64,000 bases of DNA from an uncultured Bacteroidota bacterium (GTDB taxonomy: Bacteria > Bacteroidota > Bacteroidia > Flavobacteriales > Flavobacteriaceae), in NCBI GenBank assembly GCA_913062555.1, contig CAJXVU010000007.1, positions 43,971 through 107,970 on the forward strand, given 5' to 3'. Shown here piece after piece: positions 18,788 to 26,989 of the stretch. The stretch's first letter is position 1; the number at the start of each line of letters is the position of its first letter. The translations under genes and the position numbers were made by a program. The notes under the pieces are model-generated. The model was not told the origin of the DNA. It worked only from the letters and a program-made list of their open reading frames with translations, and did no database searches.

Positions 18788-20218
18788 TTAATATTGAATT
18801 TCTAAATCGTTAGTTCTAACTGCACTTAATTTAGCTTTTAATTTCTTCTGAAACATGGAAACGATATCAGCATAGTTAGGCTTATTGGCTAAATTATTAA
18901 ATTGTTTAGGGTCTTTTTCCATATCAAATAATTCTACCCCTGAGGCCGCATCTTCATCATATTGTATATAGGCCCATTCTTTCGATCTTAATAAAAATGA
19001 TCGCCCGCCCTGACTTACAGAAAATGCCATATCGCGGACATCAACTTCTGGATGGTCTAATGTTTTAACCAAACTCTTACCTTGTAAATGCTCAGAAACA
19101 TCAAGTCCCGCCAACTCAGCTATTGTTGGATATAAATCTAATAATTCAACAAAGGAATCACAAACTTCTGCTTTCTTCCCAGGAACTTTAATAATCATAG
19201 GCACACGTACGGACTCTTCGTGTAAACTGACTTTCATCCAAAAATCATGTTCCCCCAAATGAAACCCATGATCGGAAGTGAAAATTACAATTGTATTATC
19301 CTCTAATCCTTCTTCTTTTAAAGCATTGAGTACTTTCCCAACTTGAGCATCCATATAAGTTACAGCAGCGTAATATCCCGAAACGGCCTTCCGCTCCTGT
19401 TCCAATGACATCTGGCCATTAACACTAGTCACATAATTAATTCCTCTTTTTGGGATGTCATCCCAGTCCCCTTTTACTTTTTTGGGCATTTCAACCAATT
19501 CTTGTGGATACGACTTAAAATAGCTTTTAGGCGCTACAAAAGGTACATGAGGACGTACAAATCCCACTGCTAAAAAGAAGGGCTCATTTTTATGTTTTTT
19601 AAGTAACTCAATTGCTTTTTCCGCAGTTTTACCATCTGAATGAACCAAATCATCACCTTCAGCTTTTACTATAGTCATTACATTTCCGCCTTTACGTTCG
19701 ATGCTACCATCAGGATTCCCTTGCACCAATTCAGCCTCCCCTTTTGCTTTCCATTCTGGTCCCTGACTATTAAATCGTTCTGTCCATGAGGCCTCATCAT
19801 CTTGTCCGTTAGAACCCGTTTCAATATCAATTGGAACACCCATATGATAGATTTTGCTCACCCTGGCGGTATAATAACCGTTATCTTTAAATAATTGTGA
19901 CCATGTTTTTCTCTCAGCGCCAATATTTTTTCTACCACTTACATATCCAAAAGTAGTTGTTGCATTTGGATAATAACCTGACATCAAAGAAGCTCTGGAA
20001 GGACCACATACCGGATATTGGGAATAGGCTTTTGTAAAGCGTACACCCTCCGACCCAAGTTGATCAATATTAGGTGTTTTACAAGCCTTATTTTCATATG
20101 AAGAAACCGCAGTTGCAGTTAAATCATCGGCAATAATAAATAATATATTCGGCTTTTTTTCCTGTGAGTTTGATAGTATTGAACAGCATAAGAAAACAAC
20201 AAACAAGAAATACTTCAT
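18788..20218 (-). CDS. S1 family sulfatase, iduronate-2-sulfatase-like
   Basis: 476 residues from ATG 20218; an ATG two codons upstream is possible. Cleavable signal peptide ending SNSQ, not a lipoprotein. Metal residues in IADDLTATAVSSY (Asp31, Asp32), formylglycine Cys71 in CGPSRASLMSGYYP, then the motif SKIYHMG in place of GKWHLG. Later come VGFVRPHVPFVAPK and FTSDHGFHLGEHDFWMK. The SKIYH and SDHGFHLGEH segments are characteristic of iduronate-2-sulfatase-like enzymes, which desulfate O2 of uronic acids. First gene of the leftward operon, reading away from the shared 385-base control region. Confidence 0.92.
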   Translation of the reverse strand: MKYFLFVVFLCCSILSNSQEKKPNILFIIADDLTATAVSSYENKACKTPNIDQLGSEGVRFTKAYSQYPVCGPSRASLMSGYYPNATTTFGYVSGRKNIGAERKTWSQLFKDNGYYTARVSKIYHMGVPIDIETGSNGQDDEASWTERFNSQGPEWKAKGEAELVQGNPDGSIERKGGNVMTIVKAEGDDLVHSDGKTAEKAIELLKKHKNEPFFLAVGFVRPHVPFVAPKSYFKSYPQELVEMPKKVKGDWDDIPKRGINYVTSVNGQMSLEQERKAVSGYYAAVTYMDAQVGKVLNALKEEGLEDNTIVIFTSDHGFHLGEHDFWMKVSLHEESVRVPMIIKVPGKKAEVCDSFVELLDLYPTIAELAGLDVSEHLQGKSLVKTLDHPEVDVRDMAFSVSQGGRSFLLRSKEWAYIQYDEDAASGVELFDMEKDPKQFNNLANKPNYADIVSMFQKKLKAKLSAVRTNDLEIQY

Positions 20219-20602
20219 TAACACATTTTTTAAATTATATAACTCTTTGATAAGTTATGACTTACAATTACTGAATCACGAAAATAGTGTATTTTAGTAT
20301 TAATTATAATTTTTATGACTAGTTTCAATTAAAATACTTAGTTGTCAAAATTTATGCTTCGCTTACAGGTTCATGACTGTTATTAGTCTAAAAAAGAATA
20401 AGATTATCATATATTTTTTTTAATTTACTAGCCTATATATTTTCACCTTATGATTAAAGATCTTCTACACTTTGTATTAAAAACTGTTTTATTTTCGAAA
20501 AAAAAAACGAAATGAAATATATCTTGGCTAATATTGAAACTATGAATACCACAAAAACTCAAATTCCAATCCTTCCTAATCGAAATTAATTAAATTCAAA
20601 TA
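20219..20602. other. Shared intergenic control region of the divergent sulfatase operons
   Basis: 384 bases between two outward-reading sulfatase operons. It is very AT-rich with many poly-A/T tracts. No exact TAnnTTTG box was found facing either operon, only near matches (for example ACACTTTG around 20470). A 25-codon reading frame at 20512-20589, starting MKYILANIE, ends 13 bases before the rightward operon but looks incidental. Any regulator binding site is not evident by eye. Confidence 0.4.
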
Positions 20603-22438
20603 ATGATGAGAAAATCAATCGTCTTATTTTTTATATTTTCCATGCTCATTTGCTTGGGCTATGCACAGCAACAAACAAAACCCAATGTCATTGTAATTTA
20701 TACCGATGACCAAGGGGCAATAGATTTAGGGAGCTATGGTGCAAAAGATATTTATTCGCCAAATTTAGATAAACTTGCAAAAGAGGGCACTAGATTTACA
20801 CAAGCCTATGTTGCCGCACCTGTTTGTGCACCATCACGAGCTGCACTACTCACTGGAAGGTATCCACAAAATGCAGGCTTATCTAGTAATACATCAGCGA
20901 GCCCTGGATCTCATGGTTTACCGGCTGAGCAATACACTTTAGCAGAACTTTTCAAAGATAATGGCTATAGTACGGGACATATTGGAAAGTGGCATTTGGG
21001 AATGAGCGAAGCATCAAGCCCTAATGCTCAAGGATTCGACTATTCTTTTGGACATTTACGTGGTTGTATTGACAATTATTCACATTATTTTTATTGGGAA
21101 GGCCCAAACATTCACGATCTATATGAAAATGGAAAAGAAGTGTTTTACGAGGGCCAGTATTTTCCAGATTTAGCTTCAGATAAAGCCATAAATTATGTTG
21201 AAACGCATAAGGATGAACCCTTTTTCATGTATTATGCCATCAACATGCCGCATTATCCATATCAGCCAACAAAAAAATGGCGAGATTATTATCAGGATGT
21301 CAAAAAACCCAGAGGTGATTACGCCGCTTTCATTTCAACCATTGATGAGCGTATTGGGTTTTTAATTGACAAACTTGAGCAATTAGGAATACGTGAAAAT
21401 ACCATTATTGTATATCAATCTGACAATGGTTATTCTACTGAAGTCAGAGCCTTTAATGGTGGTGGAGATTCAGGCCCTTACCGAGGCGCGAAAAGTAGTC
21501 TCTTTGAAGGAGGTATAAGGCTCCCAACAATAATAAACTGGAAGGAGCACCTTCCAAAAAATACCGTGAATGATGAGTTTATGGTAAATATTGATTGGAT
21601 GCCTACATTAGCAAAACTCTGTGATTTAAAAGTAAAGCCTACCAATATTGATGGTATGGATATGTCTGATATGATTCAAAATCCAAATAAGCCCTCTCCT
21701 CGAACAAGTGCTTTTTGGAAATATGGTAATCAATGGGTGGTTAGAAAAGGAAAATGGAAACTCATGGGATACCCAAAAGACACCTCACACAGAGGCGAAT
21801 TAGATTTGGAAAAAGACGCTTTATTTCTTTCAGATTTGAGTACCGATATTTCAGAAATGAAAAATATGGCGCATCTCTTTCCAGAGGTTGTTGACGAATT
21901 AATTGCCGACTTTATCTCTTGGGAACATGGATCACTCGAAGAAATTCCAAAAAAAACAGGAAGTATGGAACACTTAGGAAACAACGCAACTATTGTTCCT
22001 GTAAAAAACCCACATCCAAAATATAATACGATTAATGTCTTACTTGATGGTAAACGTGGTTATAAGGATTATAGTTCTGGACAATGGATTGGTCAAGAAG
22101 GAAAAGATTTAGAATTTATTATTGATCTAAAAGACAAAAAACGGCTTCAAGAAATTAGCGTAGCATATTTACATTCACCACAAAACTGGGTTTTCAGTCC
22201 AAAAAACTTCGATGTTAGTTTTTCTAATGACGGTATAAAATTTAGCGACATTCAAGTGTCTACGCCATCAACGACATTAAATAACAACGGTAGTTTTTCA
22301 GCACTATTAAACTTAAAAGTTACACAAAAATCCAGATTTGTAAAAGTTCAAATTAAGAACATTGGGCGCTGCCCGGAAGGTCATCCTGGAGCCGGGCAAT
22401 TGGCATGGATATTTATTGATGAAATCATTATAAAATAA
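20603..22438 (+). CDS. S1 family sulfatase fused to a GH20-type F5/8-like C-terminal domain
   Basis: 611 residues, signal peptide ending LGYAQ. The sulfatase domain spans about residues 25-450: YTDDQGAIDLGSYG, formylglycine Cys75 in CAPSRAALLTGRYP, and GKWHLG; the later metal motif is QSDNGYSTE. After about residue 475 comes a separate beta-sandwich: NVLLDGKRGYKDYSSGQW, DLEFIIDLKD, VAYLHSPQNWVFSPKNFDVSF, and a C-terminus WIFIDEIIIK. This matches the pattern of the galactose-binding-like domain usually carried at the C-terminus of GH20 hexosaminidases. The domain probably binds glycan. First gene of the rightward operon; the next gene starts 10 bases later. Confidence 0.92.
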   Translation: MMRKSIVLFFIFSMLICLGYAQQQTKPNVIVIYTDDQGAIDLGSYGAKDIYSPNLDKLAKEGTRFTQAYVAAPVCAPSRAALLTGRYPQNAGLSSNTSASPGSHGLPAEQYTLAELFKDNGYSTGHIGKWHLGMSEASSPNAQGFDYSFGHLRGCIDNYSHYFYWEGPNIHDLYENGKEVFYEGQYFPDLASDKAINYVETHKDEPFFMYYAINMPHYPYQPTKKWRDYYQDVKKPRGDYAAFISTIDERIGFLIDKLEQLGIRENTIIVYQSDNGYSTEVRAFNGGGDSGPYRGAKSSLFEGGIRLPTIINWKEHLPKNTVNDEFMVNIDWMPTLAKLCDLKVKPTNIDGMDMSDMIQNPNKPSPRTSAFWKYGNQWVVRKGKWKLMGYPKDTSHRGELDLEKDALFLSDLSTDISEMKNMAHLFPEVVDELIADFISWEHGSLEEIPKKTGSMEHLGNNATIVPVKNPHPKYNTINVLLDGKRGYKDYSSGQWIGQEGKDLEFIIDLKDKKRLQEISVAYLHSPQNWVFSPKNFDVSFSNDGIKFSDIQVSTPSTTLNNNGSFSALLNLKVTQKSRFVKVQIKNIGRCPEGHPGAGQLAWIFIDEIIIK

Positions 22439-22448
22439 GAATGGAGAT

Positions 22449-23846
22449 ATGAAAAGAGCAGTACTAATATTTATTTTGTCCTTTTTCATAATACAATCGA
22501 GTATCGCGCAAGACCCCCCAAATATTGTATACATAAATATTGATGATCTCGGATGGACAGATCTTGCCTGTTACGGTAGTACTTATTACGAAACACCCAA
22601 TATTGATCGCCTAAGCACCATGGGAATGCAATTTACAGATGCTTATGCTTCTGCGGCTAATTGTGCTCCAAGCAGAGCAGGATTACTGTCAGGGCAATAC
22701 AGTCCTAGACATGGTATTTATACCGTAAACAGTTCTGAAAGAGGAAAGACAATAGATCGGAAATTAATTCCTACCCCTAACATCAGTACCTTACATGATA
22801 GTGTTATTACTATTGCTGAAGCTCTAAAGAAAGCTGGCTATATTACAGCTTCTATGGGCAAATGGCATTTAGGAGATAACCCAAAAACACAAGGTTTCGA
22901 TATAAATATTGGTGGCACTCATGCCGGACACCCAAAATCTTATTTTAGTCCCTATAAAAATAAAAATATAAAAGATGGCCCTATAGGTGAATATTTGACT
23001 GATCGACTAACCAATGAAGCCGTTTCTTTTTTGAATCAGCATAAAGCCGATCATTTTTTTCTCTACATGACTTACTATACTGTCCATACACCTCTACAAG
23101 GCAAAAAAAATCTCATTGAAAAATATCAAAACAAACCCTCGTCACAGCATCATAAAAATTCCACTTATGCCGCCATGATTGAGGCCATGGATTATAATAT
23201 TGGCCGACTAATAAGTACTTTAGAAGATTTAAAATTAACAGAGAATACCATTATTATTTTTACTTCAGATAATGGCGGTTTACAGAATGTTTCGGGACAA
23301 CATCCCCTCAAATATGGCAAAGGTGCATATTACGAAGGGGGCACTCGAGTGCCATTAATTATTCGCTGGGATGGAAATATAAAAACAAATCAAATTTCAA
23401 ATATTCCTGTAATTAATTTAGATTTTTACCCCACTTTTCTAGAACTAACAAATCAAACGGCATTAGAGGACCAAATTTTAGACGGACAAAGCTTAGTCCC
23501 CATATTATTCAATAAAGGAACGCTTAAGAAAAGACCATTATTTTGGCATTTCCCAATTTATCTTCAAGCAGTTAATGGGCTAAAAGAAGCTACGGGAAGA
23601 GACCTTAAATTCCGGACTCGTCCAGGTTCAACTGTGAGATATGGAAAATGGAAACTACATCAGTACTTTGAAGATGGTGCTTTAGAATTGTACAATTTAA
23701 ATTCCGACTTATCTGAAACAAACAATCTTGCTGTAAAACAACCTGAACAAACTGAGAAACTCCTTAAAATTTTAAAATCATGGAGAACAGTGACAAAGGC
23801 ACCTGTACCAAGTCAGTTGAATCCAAAATATCATTCATCGAACTAA
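22449..23846 (+). CDS. S1 family sulfatase, secreted
   Basis: 465 residues with signal peptide MKRAVLIFILSFFIIQSSIA. Metal residues in NIDDLGWTDLACYG, formylglycine Cys72 in CAPSRAGLLSGQYSPRHG, then MGKWHLG and FTSDNGGLQNV. The NCAPSRAGLLSGQYSPRHGIYTV stretch, GFDINIGGTHAGHP and the closing LYNLNSDLSETNNLA are typical of a compact arylsulfatase A-like branch common in Planctomycetes and marine Bacteroidota. It is second in the rightward operon, 10 bases after the 20603 gene and 14 bases before the next start codon. Substrate position unknown. Confidence 0.93.
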   Translation: MKRAVLIFILSFFIIQSSIAQDPPNIVYINIDDLGWTDLACYGSTYYETPNIDRLSTMGMQFTDAYASAANCAPSRAGLLSGQYSPRHGIYTVNSSERGKTIDRKLIPTPNISTLHDSVITIAEALKKAGYITASMGKWHLGDNPKTQGFDINIGGTHAGHPKSYFSPYKNKNIKDGPIGEYLTDRLTNEAVSFLNQHKADHFFLYMTYYTVHTPLQGKKNLIEKYQNKPSSQHHKNSTYAAMIEAMDYNIGRLISTLEDLKLTENTIIIFTSDNGGLQNVSGQHPLKYGKGAYYEGGTRVPLIIRWDGNIKTNQISNIPVINLDFYPTFLELTNQTALEDQILDGQSLVPILFNKGTLKKRPLFWHFPIYLQAVNGLKEATGRDLKFRTRPGSTVRYGKWKLHQYFEDGALELYNLNSDLSETNNLAVKQPEQTEKLLKILKSWRTVTKAPVPSQLNPKYHSSN

Positions 23847-23860
23847 CAAAACCAATAGAT

Positions 23861-25429
23861 ATGTCAAAATTCCAACTTAAAACGAGCCTTTATTTTATTT
23901 GTCTGCTTACAGCCTTTAGTTGTTCTACCTCTAAAAAAGAAAAAGAATTAAAAAAACCCAACATTCTATTCATAATGTCCGATGACCATACTTCTCAAGC
24001 TTGGGGAGTCTATGGTGGTGTTTTAAAAGATTATGTCCATGCCCCTAATATTTCACGTTTAGCTGATGAAGGCATGGTTTTAAATAATGCTTATTGTACC
24101 AATTCAATTTGTGTCCCAAGTAGAGCTGCCATTTTAACGGGACAATACAGTAATAAAAATGGGGTCTATACCTTATCGGATGCCTTAAGTCCTGACAGCT
24201 TAAATATTGCTAAACTTCTATCTAAAAACGGGTATCAATCTGCAATAATTGGAAAATGGCATTTAAAAAATGAACCTACTGGTTTTGATTATTATAATGT
24301 ATTACATGATCAAGGACGTTATTGGGATCCTATTTTAAGAACCACTGAAAACTTTCATAAAGCCCCAAAAGAATGGGATGTTCACAAAGGATTTTCTACC
24401 GATGTAATTACAGATTTGTCATTGCAGTGGCTAGATACCATTAGTAGAGATGAACCCTTTTTATTAATGACACATTTCAAGGCCACTCATGAACCTTTTG
24501 ATTTTCCTGAACGATACAATGATTTATATAAAGACATTGACATTCCAGAACCCGAATCACTTTTAGATTTTTCAGCAAATACAACGGGTAGGAGCTTTAT
24601 TGGACAACAACTAGAAAACCTGAGTTGGCGTTATGAACAAGCCTCTAATGATCCCAACAAATGGTGGTGCAAATATCCCGGCCTGCCATTCTATACCAAC
24701 GATTTGGATAGTATTACCGCTAGAAAAGCGGTGTATCAAAAATTTGTGAAAGATTTTATGAGATCGGGAGCGGCTATTGATGATAATATTGGTAAAATTT
24801 TAAATTATTTAGAGTCTTCTGGCTTGGCAGAGAACACCATCGTGATTTATACTGCGGATCAAGGTTACTTTTTAGGCGAACATGGATTTTTTGATAAACG
24901 ATTAATTTATGATGAATCTTTACGTATGCCATTTGTAATTCGATATCCGAAAGAAATCCAAGCAGGAAAACGATTAGATGATATTATCTTGAATATAGAC
25001 TTTCCTGCGCTCTTTGCCGATTATGCTGGCGTTGATTTACCGGCTTCTATGCAAGGAATAAGCTTCAGAAAAAATCTTAAAGGACAAACACCTAAGGATT
25101 GGAGAACGTCTGCCTATTACAGATATTGGCAACATTATCCGGTAAGGCCGGGTCACTTTGGAATTAGAAATGCTCATTATAAATTAGCTTTCTTTTATGG
25201 ACAATCTTTAGATATGACAGGGTCGTCAAAAGAAACTACCGCGCCAGCTTGGGAATTTTATGACATGGATAAAGATCCTAAGGAAAATTACAATGCCTTT
25301 AATGATCCTGCTTATATGGAGATCATTAAAGAAATGAAAATTGAGTTGCAAAAACAACGTGAGATTTTTGGTGATACCGATTCACAATATCCGGAGATGC
25401 AAAACCTATTTAAATCAAGTTGGAATTAA
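23861..25429 (+). CDS. S1 family sulfatase lipoprotein, N-acetylglucosamine-6-sulfatase-like
   Basis: 522 residues from ATG 23861; the frame is open from 23780 inside the previous gene, but the later ATG gives a lipoprotein signal ending in LTAFSC (Cys21). Metal residues in MSDDHTSQAWGVYGG, formylglycine Cys84 in ICVPSRAAILTGQYSNKNG, then GKWHLK, GFDYYNVLHDQGRYWDP and YTADQGYFLGEHGFFDKR. The SDDHTSQA start, NGVYTL and GFDYYxVLxxQGxYxDP are features I associate with bacterial GlcNAc-6-O-sulfatases. With the downstream hexosaminidase this would make a natural pair, but the position specificity is an inference. Confidence 0.9.
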   Translation: MSKFQLKTSLYFICLLTAFSCSTSKKEKELKKPNILFIMSDDHTSQAWGVYGGVLKDYVHAPNISRLADEGMVLNNAYCTNSICVPSRAAILTGQYSNKNGVYTLSDALSPDSLNIAKLLSKNGYQSAIIGKWHLKNEPTGFDYYNVLHDQGRYWDPILRTTENFHKAPKEWDVHKGFSTDVITDLSLQWLDTISRDEPFLLMTHFKATHEPFDFPERYNDLYKDIDIPEPESLLDFSANTTGRSFIGQQLENLSWRYEQASNDPNKWWCKYPGLPFYTNDLDSITARKAVYQKFVKDFMRSGAAIDDNIGKILNYLESSGLAENTIVIYTADQGYFLGEHGFFDKRLIYDESLRMPFVIRYPKEIQAGKRLDDIILNIDFPALFADYAGVDLPASMQGISFRKNLKGQTPKDWRTSAYYRYWQHYPVRPGHFGIRNAHYKLAFFYGQSLDMTGSSKETTAPAWEFYDMDKDPKENYNAFNDPAYMEIIKEMKIELQKQREIFGDTDSQYPEMQNLFKSSWN

Positions 25430-25486
25430 TTAATATTAAGATTCCTGACAAAAGAAAAAAAATTAAAGCACAAAAAACATTCATTT

Positions 25487-26989
25487 ATGTCAATCAACAC
25501 TACTATTAAAAGATTCACCATAAGACTGGTTTATTTTCCACTGCTAGTTACTTTAACTATGATGTCATGTCTCTCCAGTGAGAAGAATCAATCCATTGAA
25601 GAGACCTCACCAAACATCATACTAATTGTAGTCGATGATTTGGGTTATGCTGATTTGAGTATTACAGGGTTGGCAAATGATGTGGAGACACCAAATATGG
25701 ATAAAATCGCAAATGAAGGAACCAGATTCACAAATGCTTATGCAACATCTTCCATTTGCAGTCCTTCAAGAGCAGGATTAATTACCGGTAGTTACCAACA
25801 GCGCTGGGGAACATTTTGGTATGGAGGGCCCGGTATTCACAACGCAGATTATAAAACCATTCCTGAGATTTTAAAACAAAAAAACTACGTCACGGGCTAT
25901 GTGGGTAAAGTACACTATGGTGCCAATGATTATAAACTTGAGAATAGAAGTTTTCCATTAAACCATGGCTTTGATTATTTCTATGGACATACTTCGGCAA
26001 GAAAACATTATTTAAATCATAATGATAGTATTGAATCTTCATTTCGAACCGTTAAAACCGCCCATAATAAAAAAGGCCAAAGTTTAAGACAACAAGCGCT
26101 ATGGGAAAACAAAACCAAAGTAGATACTATTGGTTTTTCAACCGAATTGTTTGGAACCAAAGCCAGTCAATTTATTGATCAACATAAGGATGAGCCTTTC
26201 TTTTTACAGCTATCTTTTAATGCTGTTCATAATTTTACACATCAATTACCAAAAGCCTATCTCGAAAAAAATGGATTAAAAGGATATCATGACTGGGATC
26301 CTTCTGCAGAAGATTATTATGAATGGTACAAACAAGGACGTTTTCCAAATAATCATGAAGGACGTGAACAGTATTTAGGTCAGTTACACTTTTTAGATAA
26401 GGAAATAGGGAAAGTTAGAGCGAGCTTAAAAGCTAATGGACTACTTGAAAGCACGATGATTATATTAATTAGTGACAATGGTGGCTCTACTCCTATTTAT
26501 GCAAATAACACCCCTTTAAGAGGATCAAAATACACCTTATATGAAGGCGGTATACGTGTGCCACTAATAATTTCATACCCCACTAAGTTTAAGCAAAAAC
26601 AACATTCGGAAAACCTAATTAGTGCAATGGATATCCTACCTACTATTTGCAAAGTCGCAGGTATAGAAATTCCTAAAAATATTGACGGCATAGATCTTTC
26701 TTCTCTATTGACTGGAGATGACCAAAGTATTGAACATAACCTGCTCATTTGGGATAATAAAGCCCAATCTGCAGTGAGAAAAGGCATTTGGAAACTAAGA
26801 ACTGCGAGTGATAAAGCAAAAGCAAATTCAGACTATGAAATGGTTGAAATGGAATATGGTGAATATCTCTATAATTTAGAAAAAGATCCAGGGGAAACAG
26901 TTAATTTAGCCAAAGCACGACCAGAAATCATGAAAGAGCTTAAAGCTATTCACGAGCAATGGAAAACCAACATCCAAAGTCAAGAATAA
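25487..26989 (+). CDS. S1 family sulfatase lipoprotein
   Basis: 500 residues with a lipoprotein-like signal ending TMMSC (Cys28). Metal residues in VVDDLGYADLSITG, formylglycine Cys91 in CSPSRAGLITGSYQQRWG, then the variant motif GKVHYG (Trp replaced by Val) and ISDNGGSTPIYANN. GFDYFYGHTSARKHYL follows. The QQRWG and GKVHYG variants set it apart from its six neighbours, so it probably attacks a different sulfate position. The stop codon overlaps the ATG of the GH20 gene by one base (TAATG), implying stoichiometric, coupled translation with the hexosaminidase. Confidence 0.92.
   Translation: MSINTTIKRFTIRLVYFPLLVTLTMMSCLSSEKNQSIEETSPNIILIVVDDLGYADLSITGLANDVETPNMDKIANEGTRFTNAYATSSICSPSRAGLITGSYQQRWGTFWYGGPGIHNADYKTIPEILKQKNYVTGYVGKVHYGANDYKLENRSFPLNHGFDYFYGHTSARKHYLNHNDSIESSFRTVKTAHNKKGQSLRQQALWENKTKVDTIGFSTELFGTKASQFIDQHKDEPFFLQLSFNAVHNFTHQLPKAYLEKNGLKGYHDWDPSAEDYYEWYKQGRFPNNHEGREQYLGQLHFLDKEIGKVRASLKANGLLESTMIILISDNGGSTPIYANNTPLRGSKYTLYEGGIRVPLIISYPTKFKQKQHSENLISAMDILPTICKVAGIEIPKNIDGIDLSSLLTGDDQSIEHNLLIWDNKAQSAVRKGIWKLRTASDKAKANSDYEMVEMEYGEYLYNLEKDPGETVNLAKARPEIMKELKAIHEQWKTNIQSQE

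Noticed and set aside
20512..20589. 25-codon reading frame (MKYILANIE...) just before the rightward sulfatase operon
   Set aside because: Short, no recognisable signal or leader-peptide features (no regulatory codon run, no attenuator hairpin), and AT-rich DNA gives such frames by chance.
23780..23860. Extended N-terminus of the 23861 sulfatase overlapping the previous gene by 67 bases
   Set aside because: The added residues lack signal-peptide character and the internal ATG at 23861 starts a proper lipoprotein signal.
26959..26988. Upstream ATG for GH20 inside the sulfatase gene
   Set aside because: It would put ten hydrophilic residues before the signal peptide; the TAATG start at 26989 is cleaner.
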